64,000 nucleotides of DNA from Aureimonas populi (GCF_017815515.1 NZ_CP072611.1:3472001-3536000); one strand, 5' to 3'. Counted from the stretch's first letter, positions 30,105-41,362 are shown. Notes: a model not told the origin generated them from the sequence alone. A program made the numbers and translations.

Positions 30105-31271
30105 TCAGCGGTATCCCAGCGCGCCGCCGAAGGCGAGGCTGCGCTCGCTCAGGCGGTCCGTCTGCGAGGAATTCTCGGCGCGCTTGCGCGTCAGCGCCAA
30201 GATGAAGCCGGCCGAAACCGCCACGGCCATCATGGAGGAGCCGCCATAGGAGATGAAGGGCAGCGTCATGCCCTTGGCCGGCATGAGCTGGAGATTCACC
30301 GCCATGTTGATGATGGACTGCATTCCGAACAACATCACGAGGCCGGAAATGGCGAGCCGCGAGAAGACGTCGCGCTGCTCGAAGGCCACCTGGAGGCCGC
30401 GCACCACGATGAAGCAGAACACCGCCGTCAGCGCCATGCAGGTGATGATGCCGAACTCCTCGGCGATCACGGCATAGGCGAAGTCGGTGTGGCTGTCGGG
30501 AAGAAGGCGCTTGACCGTGCCCTCGCCCGGACCCTGCCCGAACCAGCCGCCACGCATGATCGCCTCGCGCGCGGTGTCGGTCTGGAACGTGTCGCCCTCG
30601 CCCGTCAGGAAGCGGTCGATACGGCTGGCGAAGTGGGGGAAGGCCGCATAGGCGGTGCCCAGCCCCAGAGTGCCGACGCCCCCAAGCACCACGATCCACA
30701 GCCAGGGCATCCCCGCCATGAAGAACAGCCCGCCCCAGACGCCGGCGGTCAGCACCGTCTGCCCGAGATCGGGCTGGGCGACGAGCAGCGCGGCGACCGT
30801 GATCAGGAGGATCAGCGAGAGGAGGTTGCCCGGTATCTCGGGGCGGCGCGCCCGCTCGGCGAAGAGCCAGGCGCAGACCACCGCGAAGGCCGGCTTCATG
30901 AATTCGGAGGGCTGCACGGTGAGGGGGCCGAACTCCATCCAGCGCCGCGCGCCCTTCACCTCCACGCCCAGGAACAGCGCCATCACCATCACCACCAGCG
31001 AGCCGGCCAGCATGAAGAAGGCGAGGCGCCGCACCCCGTGCGCGGAGAGCAGCGACACGCCCAGCATGACCGCGAGGGAGGGCAGCAGGAAGACGGCGTG
31101 GCGGCGCACGAAGTGGAAGGGCTCCAGCCCGATGCGCTCGGCCACCGGCGGGCTGGCGGCGAAGGACAGGACCAGCCCCGCCACCATCAGGAAGAGGAAG
31201 GCGGCGAGGAACCAGCGGTCGACGCCCCACCACCAGTCGGCGATCAGCCCTCTTTTGGCCCGGCTTGCCAT
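30105..31271 (-). CDS. ftsW: Septal peptidoglycan glycosyltransferase FtsW (SEDS)
   Basis: A 388-residue SEDS-family polymerase with about ten membrane helices. Conserved pieces are GARRWMEFGPLTVQPSEFMKPAF (about 102-124), AQPDLGQTVLT, the catalytic-loop region SHTDFAYAVIAEEFG, and the end PFISYGGSSMMAVAVSAGFIL. It works with FtsI at the septum. The start at 31271 follows murD after a four-base gap; the longer frame upstream reads murD out of register. The order murD-ftsW-murG is the standard one. Confidence 0.96.
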   Translation of the reverse strand: MASRAKRGLIADWWWGVDRWFLAAFLFLMVAGLVLSFAASPPVAERIGLEPFHFVRRHAVFLLPSLAVMLGVSLLSAHGVRRLAFFMLAGSLVVMVMALFLGVEVKGARRWMEFGPLTVQPSEFMKPAFAVVCAWLFAERARRPEIPGNLLSLILLITVAALLVAQPDLGQTVLTAGVWGGLFFMAGMPWLWIVVLGGVGTLGLGTAYAAFPHFASRIDRFLTGEGDTFQTDTAREAIMRGGWFGQGPGEGTVKRLLPDSHTDFAYAVIAEEFGIITCMALTAVFCFIVVRGLQVAFEQRDVFSRLAISGLVMLFGMQSIINMAVNLQLMPAKGMTLPFISYGGSSMMAVAVSAGFILALTRKRAENSSQTDRLSERSLAFGGALGYR

Positions 31272-31275
31272 CGTC

Positions 31276-32667
31276 TCACCCCTTCGCGAACAGCTCGATT
31301 CCGGCAAGACCGGCGACCGCCTGGCGGAACGCCTCTCCCCGGACCTCGAAGTTGCGGAATTGATCGAAGCTCGCGCAGGCCGGCGAAAGGAGAACGACCT
31401 CCTCGCCACCCGCCTCATCGGCGTCTCGCGCGGCGCTTCTCACCGCGACATCGAGAGTAGCCGAGATTTCGTAAGGAATTCGTTCACCAAGAGTGGCGGC
31501 GAACAGCGGGGCCGCCTCCCCGATGAGATAGGCCTTGGCGATGCGCGGGAAGAAGGGCTCCAGCGATGCGATGCCGCCCTCCTTGGGCAGGCCGCCCGCG
31601 ATCCAGCGGATGCGCATGAAGCTCGCCAGCGCGGGCGCCGCGGCATCCGCATTGGTCGCCTTGGAATCGTTGATGAAGAGCACGGGGCCACGCCGGCCCA
31701 CCTGTTCCATGCGGTGCACGAGGCCGGGAAAGCTCGTCAGTCCGGCCCGGATTTCAGCGTCCGAAAGGCCGCAGGCCGTCAGCGTGGCGACAGCGGCGGC
31801 CGCGTTCTGCCCGTTGTGTCGCCCGCGCAGCGAGCCGATGCCCGACAGCGCGAAGCGCGTCTCCCCCGCTTGCCCGCGCCGCACCACGTCGGCGCCGTCG
31901 AAGAACACGCCCTCCTCCAGCGGCGTCTCCCTGGAGATGCGCACCACGCGCCGGCCCGCCGCCTCCAGCCGGCCGGCGACGGCCCGGCAGTGGGCATCGT
32001 CCACGCCGATCACCGCGACATCGCTGGCGGCCACGAGCCGCTCCTTGATCGCGGCATAGTTCTCCATCGAGCCGTGCCGGTCGAGATGGTCTGGCGAGAG
32101 GTTCAGGAGAAGGCCGACGCTGGGGCGGAGCGAGGGCGCGAGGTCGATCTGGTAGGAGGAGCACTCCACCACATGGAAACGCCCCTGGAGGGGCGGATCG
32201 AGCGTCAGCACCGGCACGCCGATATTGCCGCCGAGCTGCGTGTCGCGGCCGCAGGCCCGCAGGGCGTGGGCGATGAGCGCCGTGGTCGTGGACTTGCCGT
32301 TGGTGCCCGTAATGGCCACGAACGGAGCTTGCGGCGAAAGCGCCGCGCGTTCGCGCGAGAAGATCTCTATATCGCCGATCACCGGCACCCCGGCGCTCTT
32401 CGCCAGCTCCGCCGCCCAATGCGGCTTGGGGTGGGTCAGCGGCACGCCCGGCGAGAGGATGAGCGCATCCACCGCGCGCCAGTCGAGCGCGTGAAGGTCG
32501 CCCGTCGCGATGCCCTCGGCGGCGGCCGCCTCCACCGAGCGCGGATTATCGTCGAAGGCCGTGAGCTGCGCGCCGCCGGCCACGAGCGCGCGCGCGGTGG
32601 CAAGGCCCGATCCGCCGAGCCCGAACAGGGCGACGGAGCGCCCCTTGAAGCTGCGCGCGGCGATCAT
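31276..32667 (-). CDS. murD: UDP-N-acetylmuramoyl-L-alanine--D-glutamate ligase MurD
   Basis: A 463-residue Mur ligase adding D-Glu. The N-terminal Rossmann-like [17 protein letters not shown] (about 12-28) binds the UDP part. The P-loop is [11 protein letters not shown] (about 119-129), followed by [27 protein letters not shown] and the C-terminal [11 protein letters not shown] and [12 protein letters not shown]. Its ATG overlaps the mraY stop by four bases (ATGA). Confidence 0.96.
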   Translation of the reverse strand: MIAARSFKGRSVALFGLGGSGLATARALVAGGAQLTAFDDNPRSVEAAAAEGIATGDLHALDWRAVDALILSPGVPLTHPKPHWAAELAKSAGVPVIGDIEIFSRERAALSPQAPFVAITGTNGKSTTTALIAHALRACGRDTQLGGNIGVPVLTLDPPLQGRFHVVECSSYQIDLAPSLRPSVGLLLNLSPDHLDRHGSMENYAAIKERLVAASDVAVIGVDDAHCRAVAGRLEAAGRRVVRISRETPLEEGVFFDGADVVRRGQAGETRFALSGIGSLRGRHNGQNAAAAVATLTACGLSDAEIRAGLTSFPGLVHRMEQVGRRGPVLFINDSKATNADAAAPALASFMRIRWIAGGLPKEGGIASLEPFFPRIAKAYLIGEAAPLFAATLGERIPYEISATLDVAVRSAARDADEAGGEEVVLLSPACASFDQFRNFEVRGEAFRQAVAGLAGIELFAKG

Positions 32668-33746
32668 CTCAGCTTCAGCGTCGAAAGGCCGATGAAGGCC
32701 AGCATGATGGCGATGATCCAGAAGCGCACCACCACCTGGCTTTCCGTCCAGCCGAGCTTCTCGAAATGGTGGTGGATCGGCGCCATCAGGAACACCCGCT
32801 TGCCCGTGAGCTTGAAGCTGACGACCTGGATGATGACGGACATCGCCTCGATGACGAAGAGGCCGCCGATGATGGCCAGCACCAGTTCGTGCTTGGTCGC
32901 GACAGCCACGGTGCCGGTCAGGCCGCCGAGCGCGAGGGAGCCCGTGTCGCCCATGAAGATGGCGGCGGGCGGCGCGTTGAACCACAGGAAGCCGAGCCCG
33001 GCCCCGATCACCGCGCCCGCCAGCACGCACAATTCGCCCGTGCCCACGACATAGTGGATCTGGAGATAGTTGGAGAAGTTCACGTTGCCGGCCAGATAGG
33101 CGATGAGCCCGAACGCGGCGGCCGCGATCATGATCGGCACGATGGCCAGCCCGTCCAGCCCGTCCGTCAGGTTCACCGCGTTGCCCGCCCCCACGATCAC
33201 GAAGGCGGCGAAGGCGATGTAGAAGATGCCGAGGTCGAGCACGAGCTGCTTGAAGAAGGGGAAGGTCAGCGTCGTCGCCAGATCACCCGCCCCTGCATAG
33301 GAGATGAGCACCGCCGCGGCGCCCGCTATGGCGAATTCCAGCGCCAGCCGCGCCTTGCCCGAGAAGCCAAGGTGGCTCTGCTTCGTGACCTTCAGGTAAT
33401 CGTCGTAGAAGCCGATGGCGCCGAAGCCGAGCGTGACGATGAGGACGGCGGAGACATAGACGTTGAAGATATCGGCCCACAGGACGGTGCCCATCACCAC
33501 GCCGGACAGGATCATCAGCCCGCCCATGGTCGGCGTGCCGGCCTTCTTGAAATGGGTTTGCGGCCCGTCGGCCCGGATCGGCTGGCCCCGCCCCTGCCGC
33601 ACACGCAGATTGTCGATGATCGCGGGGCCGAACAGGAACACCACCATGAAGGAGGTGATCATCGCCGCCCCGGTGCGGAAGGTGATGTAGCGGAAGACGT
33701 TGAAGATCTGCGCGTCTCCGGCGAAGGCGGCGAGATAGGTCAGCAC
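32664..33746 (-). CDS. mraY: Phospho-N-acetylmuramoyl-pentapeptide transferase MraY
   Basis: A 360-residue membrane enzyme making lipid I from UDP-MurNAc-pentapeptide and undecaprenyl phosphate. It shows the family opening with [16 protein letters not shown], then [10 protein letters not shown] and the Asp-rich catalytic [32 protein letters not shown] and [13 protein letters not shown] near the C-terminus follow. About ten membrane helices. The start is GTG at 33746, overlapping the murF end by seven bases; the exact family length of 360 supports it. Confidence 0.96.
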   Translation of the reverse strand: MLTYLAAFAGDAQIFNVFRYITFRTGAAMITSFMVVFLFGPAIIDNLRVRQGRGQPIRADGPQTHFKKAGTPTMGGLMILSGVVMGTVLWADIFNVYVSAVLIVTLGFGAIGFYDDYLKVTKQSHLGFSGKARLALEFAIAGAAAVLISYAGAGDLATTLTFPFFKQLVLDLGIFYIAFAAFVIVGAGNAVNLTDGLDGLAIVPIMIAAAAFGLIAYLAGNVNFSNYLQIHYVVGTGELCVLAGAVIGAGLGFLWFNAPPAAIFMGDTGSLALGGLTGTVAVATKHELVLAIIGGLFVIEAMSVIIQVVSFKLTGKRVFLMAPIHHHFEKLGWTESQVVVRFWIIAIMLAFIGLSTLKLR

Positions 33747-35203
33747 GGCTGGCCCTCCCCGCTCGCGTCGGCGTCGAGGGCGGGCGCGTCCGGGCGCTGG
33801 ATCAAGATGGGAAGTCTTTCGATGAGCTTGGAAAGGCCGACGGCATTCGAGGCCTTGGCCATGAGAACGTCGCCGGGCTTGAGATAGGCCGCAAGGCCCG
33901 CTTGCGTCTCTTCCACGGTGCGGTGCCACTCGCAGTGGATGGCGGGGCCGAGCGCGCCGCTCAAGGGTCGGATCTCGTCGCCGACGAGAAAGACGGCATC
34001 GACCTGCGCCTGCGCGATGGGGCCGGCGAGGTCGACGTGATATTTTCGCGAATGGCCGCCCAGCTCGCGCATGTCGCCCAGAAGCGCGACGCGCCGCCCG
34101 TCCCCCGCCGGCGGCGTGTCGCCGAGCACGGCCAGCGCCGCGCGCATGGAGGTGGGGTTGGCGTTGTAGCTCTCGTCGAGAAGAAGGATCGGCGCCTCGC
34201 CGGTCTCGATCTCGCGCCGCTCGCCGCGCCCCTTGCCGGCCCGCCATTCGGCCAGCGCGGCCGCCGCCGCGTCGACATCGGCGCCCAGCACGCTGGCCGC
34301 GCCGAGAACGGCAAGGACATTCTGCCCGATATGGCGCCCCCGCGTGCCGATCCGCCCCTCGAGCGAATGGCCGGCGATGGTGGCGGAGAGAAGCGCGCCC
34401 TCGCCCTCCTCCCGCCATGCGCCGAGCCGGAAATCGGCCCCTGCCGCCTCCCCGAAGGTCAGCACGCGCGAGACGCCGGCCTTGCGCGCCATCTCGCCCA
34501 GCGCCTGCCCATAGGGATCGTCGGCGTTGACGATGGCCGTGCCGCCGGGCTCCACGCCCTCGAAAATCTCGCCCTTGGCCTGCGCGATCTCGGCAAGCCC
34601 GGAGAAGAAGCCGAGATGGGCCGGCGCGATGAGCGTGACGATGGCCGCGTGCGGGCGCACCAGCTTCACGAGCGGGCGAATTTCGCCCGGATGGTTCATG
34701 CCGATCTCGAACACGGCATAGTGCGTTTCGGCCGGCAGGCGGGCGAGGCTGAGCGGGACGCCCCAATGATTGTTGAAGGAGGCCGCCGAGGCGTGCACCG
34801 AACCGCTCGGGGCGAGCGCGCGGGCGAGCGCCTCCTTGCTGGTGGTCTTGCCGACCGAGCCGGTGATGGCGACGATACGGGCCTGCGAGCGCTTGCGCGC
34901 CGCCGCCGCGAGGCGCTCCAGCGCCTTCAGCACGTCGTCCACCACCAGGAGCGGCGCGGAAAGCTTGCCGAGCGCCGGCAGCTTCTGCTTGGAGACGACG
35001 AGGAGGCCCGCCCCGGCCGCCACCGCGCCCGTCAGGAAGTCGTGCCCGTCGAATCGGTCGCCCTTGATGGCGAAGAAGGCTTCGCCGGGCTGCACGGTGC
35101 GGCTGTCGATGGAAATGCCGGAGATCTTGTGCGGCACGTCCGCGACGGGCCGCCCGCCGGTCGCCGCGACGAGGTCGGCCCCGGTCCAGAGCGCGCCGCT
35201 CAT
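33740..35203 (-). CDS. murF: UDP-MurNAc-tripeptide--D-Ala-D-Ala ligase MurF
   Basis: A 487-residue Mur ligase adding D-Ala-D-Ala, completing the pentapeptide. The N-terminal domain has [22 protein letters not shown], the P-loop is [12 protein letters not shown] (about 113-124), followed by [30 protein letters not shown] and the C-terminal [17 protein letters not shown]. It overlaps murE by four bases (ATGA) and mraY by seven. It uses the product of the neighbouring ddl. Confidence 0.96.
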   Translation of the reverse strand: MSGALWTGADLVAATGGRPVADVPHKISGISIDSRTVQPGEAFFAIKGDRFDGHDFLTGAVAAGAGLLVVSKQKLPALGKLSAPLLVVDDVLKALERLAAAARKRSQARIVAITGSVGKTTSKEALARALAPSGSVHASAASFNNHWGVPLSLARLPAETHYAVFEIGMNHPGEIRPLVKLVRPHAAIVTLIAPAHLGFFSGLAEIAQAKGEIFEGVEPGGTAIVNADDPYGQALGEMARKAGVSRVLTFGEAAGADFRLGAWREEGEGALLSATIAGHSLEGRIGTRGRHIGQNVLAVLGAASVLGADVDAAAAALAEWRAGKGRGERREIETGEAPILLLDESYNANPTSMRAALAVLGDTPPAGDGRRVALLGDMRELGGHSRKYHVDLAGPIAQAQVDAVFLVGDEIRPLSGALGPAIHCEWHRTVEETQAGLAAYLKPGDVLMAKASNAVGLSKLIERLPILIQRPDAPALDADASGEGQPC

Positions 35204-36648
35204 CGCGGCGCGTCCGCGATGGCGAGGCGCACTTCCTCGTGGTCGCTGAAGGGGAAGGTCTGCGCCCCGATGGTCTGGCCGTTCTCGTGCCCCTTGCCGG
35301 CGATCACCACCGTATCGCCCGCCCCCGCGCGGGAGATGGCCTCGCGGATGGCCTGCCGCCGGTCGCCGATCTCCTCGGCGCCCGGCGCGCCCTCCAGTAC
35401 CTCGGCGCGGATCGCGGCCGCCTCCTCGGAGCGCGGATTGTCGTCCGTCAGGATGGCGATGTCGGCCAGGCGCGTGGCGATGCCGCCCATGATGGGGCGC
35501 TTTCCCCGGTCCCGGTCGCCGCCGCAGCCGAACACCACGATGACGCGGCCGGTGGTGAACGGCCGCACGGCCGAAAGCACGTTCTCCAGCGCCTCAGGCT
35601 TGTGCGCGTAATCCACGTAGACGGGCACGCCGGCGGCCGTCGTGCCGGCCAGCTCGAGCCGCCCGGGCGCCCCTTCCAGATATTCCAGCGCGTGAAGCGC
35701 GTCCTCGATATTGACGCCGCTGGCGATCGCAAGGCCCGCCGCCACCAGCGCGTTCGACATCTGGAACTCGCCCGCCAGCGGCAGGACGATGCGGTGGAGC
35801 TTGCCCACGACCTCGATTTCCGCGACCTGCCGGCGGCGCTCGTGCTCCAGCCGCTTGAGCTTGAGGAAGCCGCCCTCGCGCCCCACCGTCATCACGCTGG
35901 CGCCCGCCTTCTGCGCCGCCTCGATGGCCGCGCCCGACCAGCGGTCGTCCGCGAAGATCACCGCCGGGCGCCCTTTGGGCAGGAGCGTGTCGAACAGGCG
36001 CATCTTGGCGGCGAAATACTCCTCCACGCTCGCATGGTAGTCCATGTGGTCGCGGCCCAGATTGGTGAAGCCGGCGGCGCGCAGGGTCAAGCCGTCCAGC
36101 CGCCGCTGCTCCAGCCCGTGGCTGGACGCCTCCATCGACACATGCGTCACGCCCTCGCGCGCCAGTTCGGCGAGGAGGTTGGCGAGCGCCACGGGCTCGG
36201 GCGTCGTCAGCGAGCCATATTCGGTACGCGTCGGGGAAACGAGGCCCGTGGTGCCGATGGATGCGGCCTGCTTGCCCGCGCGCGCCCAGATCTGGCGCAG
36301 GAAGGCGGCGACGGACGTCTTGCCGGCGGTGCCGGTGACGGCGACGATGTGATCGGGCTGCGGCCCGGCCAGCCGCGCGGCCATCAGTGCAAGCGCGCGG
36401 CGCGCATCGGGCGCGCGAAGGATCGGCAGCGAGGTTTCGAGCACGGTATCGGGTGCCGCCAGCACCGCGCTCGCGCCAGCCGCCTGCGCGTCGGCCACAA
36501 AGCGCGCCCCGTCGGTCCGGGTGCCGGCAAGCGCGGCGAAGAGGAAGCCGGGCCGCACCGCGCGCGAATCGGCCGTCAGCCCCGAGATCTCGATCGAGGC
36601 GTCGTCAGCGCCCGTCGCCAGCCCTTCGCTCAACTCGCGTAAATTCAT
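35200..36648 (-). CDS. murE: UDP-MurNAc-tripeptide synthetase MurE (meso-DAP type)
   Basis: A 482-residue Mur ligase adding the third stem residue. [20 protein letters not shown] opens the protein, the P-loop is [13 protein letters not shown] (about 116-128), and [24 protein letters not shown] and [15 protein letters not shown] follow. The motif DDNPRSE marks meso-diaminopimelate rather than lysine specificity, as expected in Gram-negatives. The start at 36648 leaves a gap of about 190 bases to ftsI; a longer frame reaching 36807 is not supported by the family. Confidence 0.96.
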   Translation of the reverse strand: MNLRELSEGLATGADDASIEISGLTADSRAVRPGFLFAALAGTRTDGARFVADAQAAGASAVLAAPDTVLETSLPILRAPDARRALALMAARLAGPQPDHIVAVTGTAGKTSVAAFLRQIWARAGKQAASIGTTGLVSPTRTEYGSLTTPEPVALANLLAELAREGVTHVSMEASSHGLEQRRLDGLTLRAAGFTNLGRDHMDYHASVEEYFAAKMRLFDTLLPKGRPAVIFADDRWSGAAIEAAQKAGASVMTVGREGGFLKLKRLEHERRRQVAEIEVVGKLHRIVLPLAGEFQMSNALVAAGLAIASGVNIEDALHALEYLEGAPGRLELAGTTAAGVPVYVDYAHKPEALENVLSAVRPFTTGRVIVVFGCGGDRDRGKRPIMGGIATRLADIAILTDDNPRSEEAAAIRAEVLEGAPGAEEIGDRRQAIREAISRAGAGDTVVIAGKGHENGQTIGAQTFPFSDHEEVRLAIADAPR

Positions 36649-36835
36649 CCGTGTCCGTCCGCGCCGTATCGTTGTCCGGCCCATCGGCACCGGCAAAATG
36701 CCGCGAAAGAATGTCCGGCCGGGCTCTTCTAGAACATGGCTCCCCCGGATTGAAGCGCGCCGCCCGCCCGGATGGCGATCGGCGCGCGAGGGACGCAAGC
36801 TTGCCACAGGCTTCGCCGCCGGGGCGGCGCCGCCT

Positions 36836-38572
36836 TCAGTAGGAGACGAGAAGCGAACGGCCCTCCTCGCCGAACTCGGGCTTCACGCCGAGGAAGGACG
36901 CCGCGCGCTTGATGACCGCCCCCGTCACCGGCACCACGTTCCAACCGGCGGTGGCGAAGGGCTGCCCCTCGGCGCGCTCCGGCTCGTCCAGCGTGATGAG
37001 AACGATGTAGCGCGGGTCGCGCATGGGGAAGGCGCCGAGATAGGCGTTGAAGCGCTTGCCGCTCGCATAGCGGCCATTGACCACTTTGTCGGCCGTGCCC
37101 GTCTTGCCGCCAACGTCGTAGCCCGGCACGTTGGCCGTGCGCCCCGAGCCGTCCGTGCCGTTGAGGCGGAAGAGATAGCGCATCTCGTCGGAGGTCTTCT
37201 GCGAAAGGACGGGCACCTTCATCGCGTCGGCCTCCTGCTTGGTGCGCGTCAGGAAGGTCGGCGGAATGTAGTATCCGCCGTTCATCAGCGCCGCCGCCGC
37301 CACCGCCGTCTGCAACGGCGTCGTCGAGACACCGTGGCCGAACGAGATTGTCACGGAGTTGATCTTGCGCCACTCGCGCGGCTGGGTGGGCATGGCCGTC
37401 TCGGGCAGCTCGGTCTGCACACGCGTCAGAAGGCCGAGCCGCGTCAGGAACTCCTTGTGCGCCTCGATGCCTACCACGTCCGCCATGCGTGCGGTGCCGA
37501 TGTTGGAGGAGTATATGAAGACCTCCGGCAGCGTCAGCACGCGGTTCTTGCCGCGGAAATCGGTGATGTTGAACCCGCCGATGCGGATGGAGCCGCGCGC
37601 ATCGAAGGAATCGGACATCTTCACCTTGCCCGAATCCAGCGCCATCGCCGCGGTGAACGCCTTGAAGGTCGATCCCATCTCGAAAGTGCCGGCCGAAGCA
37701 CGGTTGAGGTTCTCCTTCTTGAGCGCGTCCACCGGGTTGTTCGGGTCGTAGTCGGGCAGCGAGGACATGGCCACGACCTCGCCCGTCTCCACGTCGAGGA
37801 TGACACCGGCCGCCGCGATGGCCTTGTATCGCTCCATGGCGGCCGCCAGCTCGTCGCGCAGGATGTGCTGCACCCGCACGTCGAGCGAAAGTCGCACCGG
37901 CTCCAGCTCGGCGCCCGAGGCCAGGCCCGCCGCCTGGATGGCGCGGTAGCCCGAATCGTCGACATATTTCTCCATGCCGGCAATGCCCTGATTGTCGACA
38001 TTGACATGGCCCACGACATGCGAGGCGGTGTTGCCGCCCGGATAGAAGCGGCGCTTCTCCGTGCGGAAGCCGATGCCCGGAATGCCCAGGGAATGGATTT
38101 CCTGCATCTGGCGGGGCGTGATCTCGCGCTTCAGCCAGGCAAAGCCCGCATTGCTGGAAAGGCGCGTGTGCAGCGTCCTCGGGTTGAGGTCCGGCAGAAC
38201 GGACATGAGCGCCTCGGTGGCCTCGTCCGCATCCACGATGCGGCGCGGCTCGGCGAAGAGCGAGGCCGAGCGGATGTCGATGGCCAGCGTCTCGCCGTTG
38301 CGGTCGATCAGTTCCGGGCGCGAGGCCGGCCCCTGCGCGAGACCGCGATAGACGGACTGCTGGTCCGGCTCCACGCCCCACACCACCAGCCGCCCGCCGA
38401 TCACCGCGTAGACCACGCAGAACAGGCCCACCGCGATGACGAAGCGGGGCCGGTTGCGGGGCGGCTCGGCACGCCGGCGGCGGCGAAGGCCGCAGGGCGC
38501 CTCCTCGCTGGGAGCGCGGCGCGCGGCCAGCGTGCCGCGAAGCTTGCCGATCAGGCCGGAAAGCACGTTCAT
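36836..38572 (-). CDS. ftsI: Penicillin-binding protein 3 / septal transpeptidase FtsI
   Basis: A 578-residue class B PBP that cross-links septal peptidoglycan. A basic cytoplasmic leader is followed by one membrane segment (about 42-60, [22 protein letters not shown]). The dimerisation domain has [13 protein letters not shown] and [16 protein letters not shown]. The transpeptidase domain has the nucleophile motif S-T-F-K (GSTFKAFT, about 296-300), SSN (IYSSNIG), and KTGT (GGKTGTADK, about 488). The ATG overlaps the ftsL stop by four bases (ATGA). Confidence 0.96.
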   Translation of the reverse strand: MNVLSGLIGKLRGTLAARRAPSEEAPCGLRRRRRAEPPRNRPRFVIAVGLFCVVYAVIGGRLVVWGVEPDQQSVYRGLAQGPASRPELIDRNGETLAIDIRSASLFAEPRRIVDADEATEALMSVLPDLNPRTLHTRLSSNAGFAWLKREITPRQMQEIHSLGIPGIGFRTEKRRFYPGGNTASHVVGHVNVDNQGIAGMEKYVDDSGYRAIQAAGLASGAELEPVRLSLDVRVQHILRDELAAAMERYKAIAAAGVILDVETGEVVAMSSLPDYDPNNPVDALKKENLNRASAGTFEMGSTFKAFTAAMALDSGKVKMSDSFDARGSIRIGGFNITDFRGKNRVLTLPEVFIYSSNIGTARMADVVGIEAHKEFLTRLGLLTRVQTELPETAMPTQPREWRKINSVTISFGHGVSTTPLQTAVAAAALMNGGYYIPPTFLTRTKQEADAMKVPVLSQKTSDEMRYLFRLNGTDGSGRTANVPGYDVGGKTGTADKVVNGRYASGKRFNAYLGAFPMRDPRYIVLITLDEPERAEGQPFATAGWNVVPVTGAVIKRAASFLGVKPEFGEEGRSLLVSY

Positions 38573-38925
38573 CGAGCAGAACTCCGCGATGCGTCGGCAA
38601 GGTCGCCGATAAGGTTTTGCTGTTCGGGAGAGAGACGCACCGGCTCGGCCGGCAATTCGTCGGGCGCCACCACCTGCTCGGGCTCCAGCGGCGCCAGGCC
38701 CAGCTCCTCGGCGAAGGCGTCCGCCAGCCGCTGCAGGCGGTACGGCTGGTCGAGCAGGGCCCAGTCGGCCTCCAGGAGCGAGATGGTGTCGCGTTCCTGC
38801 GCGATCTGCCGCTCCACTACGCGCAGCCGCTCCTCGATCAGCTCGGCCTCGTGCTTGGTGCCGAACGTCCATCCGGCCACGCAGAGCATGATCGCCACCA
38901 GTACGATGTCCACCGTCTTCAGCAT
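38569..38925 (-). CDS. ftsL: Cell division protein FtsL
   Basis: A 118-residue bitopic protein with an N-terminal membrane helix (about 4-22, TVDIVLVAIMLCVAGWTFG). A short coiled coil follows (EAELIEERLRVVERQIAQERDTISLLEADWALL), then the family motif LDQPYRLQRLA. Alphaproteobacterial FtsL proteins share this pattern and bridge FtsB and FtsQ at the septum. It sits in the canonical slot between rsmH and ftsI, sharing one base with rsmH (TGATG) and four with ftsI. Sequence conservation is low, so position strengthens the call. Confidence 0.9.
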   Translation of the reverse strand: MLKTVDIVLVAIMLCVAGWTFGTKHEAELIEERLRVVERQIAQERDTISLLEADWALLDQPYRLQRLADAFAEELGLAPLEPEQVVAPDELPAEPVRLSPEQQNLIGDLADASRSSAR

Positions 38926-39971
38926 CAGCGCGTCACCCGAGATTGCGGCAGCTCCGCCAGCGGCGGAAGGTCGAAGGGGCTCTCGCCGCTCCCTCCCCCA
39001 CGCGGCTCGGCGTCGGTTCGGATAGCGGCCCGCAGCTTGGCCGAGCGCGCGCGCGGATTGGCGGAGGCTTCCGCTTCGCTCGCCGCGACGGCCTTGTTGC
39101 GGGCCTCGAATGTGGGGGCAACGTGCTGAACATCCGGTAAATGCCGCGAGCCCGCCGGTGCGGTGGAGCGCTCCCTGATGAAGCGCTTGACGATCCGGTC
39201 CTCCAGCGAATGGAAGGTGACGACCACCAGCCGGCCGCCCGGCCGCAGCACGCGCTCGGCCGCGGCAAGGCCGCGCACCAGCTCGCCCAGTTCGTCGTTG
39301 ACGTAGATGCGCAGCGCCTGGAAGGTGCGCGTGGCGGGGTCGATCCTGTCCTGGGGCTTGCGCCCCACGACCCGGCCGACCAGCGCGGCGAGGTCCAGCG
39401 TCGTCTCGAACGGCCGCTCGGCGCGCCGCGCCTCGATGGCTCGCGCGATGCGCCCCGCCTGCCGCTCCTCCCCCAGAAACGAAAGGACGCGCGCCAGGTC
39501 GCCGGCCTTCAGGTGGTTCACCACATCGGCCGCGCTCGGCCCGTCGGCGCCCATGCGCATGTCGAGCGGCCCTTCCTTCTGGAAGGAGAAGCCCCGGCTC
39601 GCCGTGTCGATCTGCATGGAGGACACGCCGATATCCAGCACCACGCCGTCCACGCGGCCCTCGGGCGCCTCCCGGCGCACCACCGCGTCCAGTTCGCCGA
39701 AGCGGGCGCGCACGAGCCGCAGGCGGCCCTTCATCTCCTCCACGAGCGGGCGCGCGGCCTCGATGGCGGTCGGGTCGCGATCGATGCCGAGGACGCTCGC
39801 GCCGCGCTCCATGATGGCGCGCGAATAGCCGCCGGCCCCGAAGGTGCCGTCCACCACCGTCTCGCCGCCCGCCGCGCCGAGCGCGTCCAGAACCTCGGGC
39901 AGGAGCACCGGAATGTGCCGGGCAGGTCCGCCACCGGCCGGGCGTGAAGCCTCGCCGTTGCCCGCCATCAT
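38925..39971 (-). CDS. rsmH: 16S rRNA (cytosine1402-N4)-methyltransferase RsmH
   Basis: A 348-residue SAM methyltransferase (MraW) that modifies C1402 of 16S r[16 protein letters not shown] opens the conserved region, motif I is [14 protein letters not shown], and [16 protein letters not shown], the substrate-domain [15 protein letters not shown] and [18 protein letters not shown] follow. Two adjacent ATGs (39971, 39968) overlap the mraZ stop; I use the first. The C-terminal tail is Arg/Pro-rich. It is the second gene of the cluster. Confidence 0.96.
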   Translation of the reverse strand: MMAGNGEASRPAGGGPARHIPVLLPEVLDALGAAGGETVVDGTFGAGGYSRAIMERGASVLGIDRDPTAIEAARPLVEEMKGRLRLVRARFGELDAVVRREAPEGRVDGVVLDIGVSSMQIDTASRGFSFQKEGPLDMRMGADGPSAADVVNHLKAGDLARVLSFLGEERQAGRIARAIEARRAERPFETTLDLAALVGRVVGRKPQDRIDPATRTFQALRIYVNDELGELVRGLAAAERVLRPGGRLVVVTFHSLEDRIVKRFIRERSTAPAGSRHLPDVQHVAPTFEARNKAVAASEAEASANPRARSAKLRAAIRTDAEPRGGGSGESPFDLPPLAELPQSRVTR

Positions 39972-40426
39972 TCCGGTGCGCCCTGCTGGGAGCCGCTCGC
40001 ACGCATCGCGAGCAGGCGCTGTCGCGCCTGGGCACGGTGCGCCTCGAATTGCGAGGGCTCCCAGAGCTGGAAGAAGTCGTTGCGCCCCACGAACACGACC
40101 TTGTCGGCGATGCCCGTGTGCGAGCGGATGAAGTCCGTCACCGTGATGCGCCCCTCGGCATCGAATTTGAGGAAGGCGCCGTCGCCATAGGCGAAGAGCG
40201 ACATGTCCGCGAAAGCCTCGCTGAAGGGATCTTCCTGCGCCATGCGGCTCTCGTATCGCTCCAGGAGATCCATGCCCCCGACATCGATGGCCGGATGGCC
40301 GATGGACTGGAGCGCGTAGAGCTCGCGGAAGCCGCGCTTGGTGAGCACCTGCCGGAAGCCGGCGGGAACCGAAACGCGGCCCTTGGCGTCGATCGAGTTG
40401 ATAGCGCTGGAGAGAAACCGCTCCAT
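39968..40426 (-). CDS. mraZ: Transcriptional regulator MraZ
   Basis: A 152-residue protein with two SpoVT/AbrB-like MraZ domains. The first has [19 protein letters not shown] and the second has [19 protein letters not shown] with [20 protein letters not shown]. MraZ is the DNA-binding regulator of the dcw cluster and is its first gene here too. The start at 40426 gives the family opening [17 protein letters not shown]; an in-frame ATG at 40495 would add an Arg-rich leader. TGGG repeats characteristic of its own operator lie about 195 bases upstream. Confidence 0.95.
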   Translation of the reverse strand: MERFLSSAINSIDAKGRVSVPAGFRQVLTKRGFRELYALQSIGHPAIDVGGMDLLERYESRMAQEDPFSEAFADMSLFAYGDGAFLKFDAEGRITVTDFIRSHTGIADKVVFVGRNDFFQLWEPSQFEAHRAQARQRLLAMRASGSQQGAPE

Positions 40427-40611
40427 CGACCGCCGCGCCTGCCCCCTGTCCCGCGCTGCGATCCATGCAGCCCTCGTGCGCCCGAACATGCGCAAAGCTT
40501 CGCCGGACGGGAGCCTGGGAGGGCACCCGAACCGCCCGCTCGAACGAGCGGACCAAGACTTGCGTGTTCATTGAAACGGCACCCGCGAGGAGCGCCCGAT
40601 TTGTGCTTTCA

Positions 40612-40644
40612 GGGGTAGCATGGGCCAGCATGGGGGTCAATGGG
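40612..40644 (-). promoter_or_regulatory. Putative mraZ promoter with MraZ-box repeats
   Basis: Three TGGG repeats (plus strand) start at 40621, 40631 and 40641, exactly 10 bases apart. This is the spacing of the TGGGN repeats bound by MraZ in other bacteria. They overlap a candidate minus-strand promoter: -35 TTGACC (40635-40640) and a weak -10 TACCCC (40612-40617) with a 17-base spacer. This arrangement would let MraZ block its own promoter. The repeat orientation relative to the gene is from the complementary strand, so MraZ binding is inferred. Confidence 0.55.
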
Positions 40645-40902
40645 ACAACGCCCCACTGGACGGCGCCCAGGCGCCTCGAGGGCCGACACCTGATTAAACA
40701 AAAAGATGAATGATATCAGCTATCTGAATGGGGATCGCTGGATCGCGAATTCACGACAGAGAACCGCCGCATCGCCCCTCCCCGCGGGCCAAAATCGTCT
40801 TGAAACAACGCATTAGCAGCCAGCCGCTTTTCGGCGTGGGGCGTATTCCCATGCGCGGCCATAAGCAGCGAAAACTTTCGAAAGACTGAAAGGCGAGGCA
40901 GA
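40645..40902. other. Non-coding gap between mraZ promoter and rnpB 3' end
   Basis: About 260 bases of lower GC content than the surroundings, with ATTAAACAAAAAGATGAATGATATCAG-like text in its first part. I see no gene with a ribosome site and coding character. It should contain the rnpB transcript end and perhaps further upstream promoter elements of the mra operon. A short palindrome around ACTTTCGAAAG (about 40874-40884) is the only structure noted. Confidence 0.5.
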
Positions 40903-41295
40903 GCGTCAGCCGGCCTGTAAGCCGGGTTCTGTCTTGCGGAGCCCGAGGGCCCGCAGGGCGACCATTCCTCTGGGACGGGGCTTGCGCCGCGCCTCGAGCA
41001 ACCCACCCGAACGACCGGCCCGGAGAAGGCTGGCGGTTTCCCGCCGCGTCGTTCCTATTCGGTTTTGCTCCCGGTGGGGTTTGCCGTGCCGCTTCCGTTG
41101 CCGGTCGCGCGGTGGGCTCTTACCCCACCGTTTCACCCTGACCCCGATGAACGGGGCGGTCTGTTTTCTGTGGCACTTTCCCTGGGGTCGCCCCCGCCGG
41201 GCGTTACCCGGCACCGTCTCTCCGTGGAGCCCGGACTTTCCTCCCCCGCCGCCTTTCGGCATATGACGGGAGCGGCCGCCCGGCCGGCTGACGGG
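40903..41295 (-). ncRNA. rnpB: RNase P RNA (rnpB), bacterial class A
   Basis: The minus strand carries the universally conserved 5' region GAGGAAAGTCCGGGCTCCA and, near the 3' end, AGAACCCGGCTTAC. Helix P1 closes the molecule: GTCAGCCGGCC (5' side, complement of 41282-41292) pairs with GGCCGGCTGAC (complement of 40905-40915). Total length about 390 nt suits class A. It forms the catalytic core of RNase P, maturing tRNA 5' ends. Ends are placed from P1 and may be off by a few bases. Several open frames across it are spurious. Confidence 0.95.
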
Positions 41296-41299
41296 GCGA

Positions 41300-41328
41300 C
41301 CCATCGGGGCTGGCCGCCCCGATGTCAA
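41300..41328 (-). promoter_or_regulatory. Candidate rnpB promoter
   Basis: TTGACA (-35, complement of 41323-41328) lies 17 bases before GATGGG (-10 position, 41300-41305) on the minus strand, placing transcription start close to the 5' arm of helix P1. The -10 match is poor. A CATCGGGG/CCCCGATG hairpin overlaps it and might instead end the upstream transglycosylase transcript. Confidence 0.4.
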
Positions 41329-41362
41329 GCCGGCGCCGCCACTTCGGGCGGGCGGCGCGCCG

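Noticed and set aside
28995..33054. Long plus-strand frames (about 800 codons) over murG-ftsW-murD
   Set aside because: Antisense to conserved genes with intact motifs; composition typical of GC-driven spurious frames.
36521..39025. 834-codon plus-strand frame over ftsI/ftsL
   Set aside because: Antisense to ftsI, whose STFK, SSN and KTGT motifs are intact on the minus strand.
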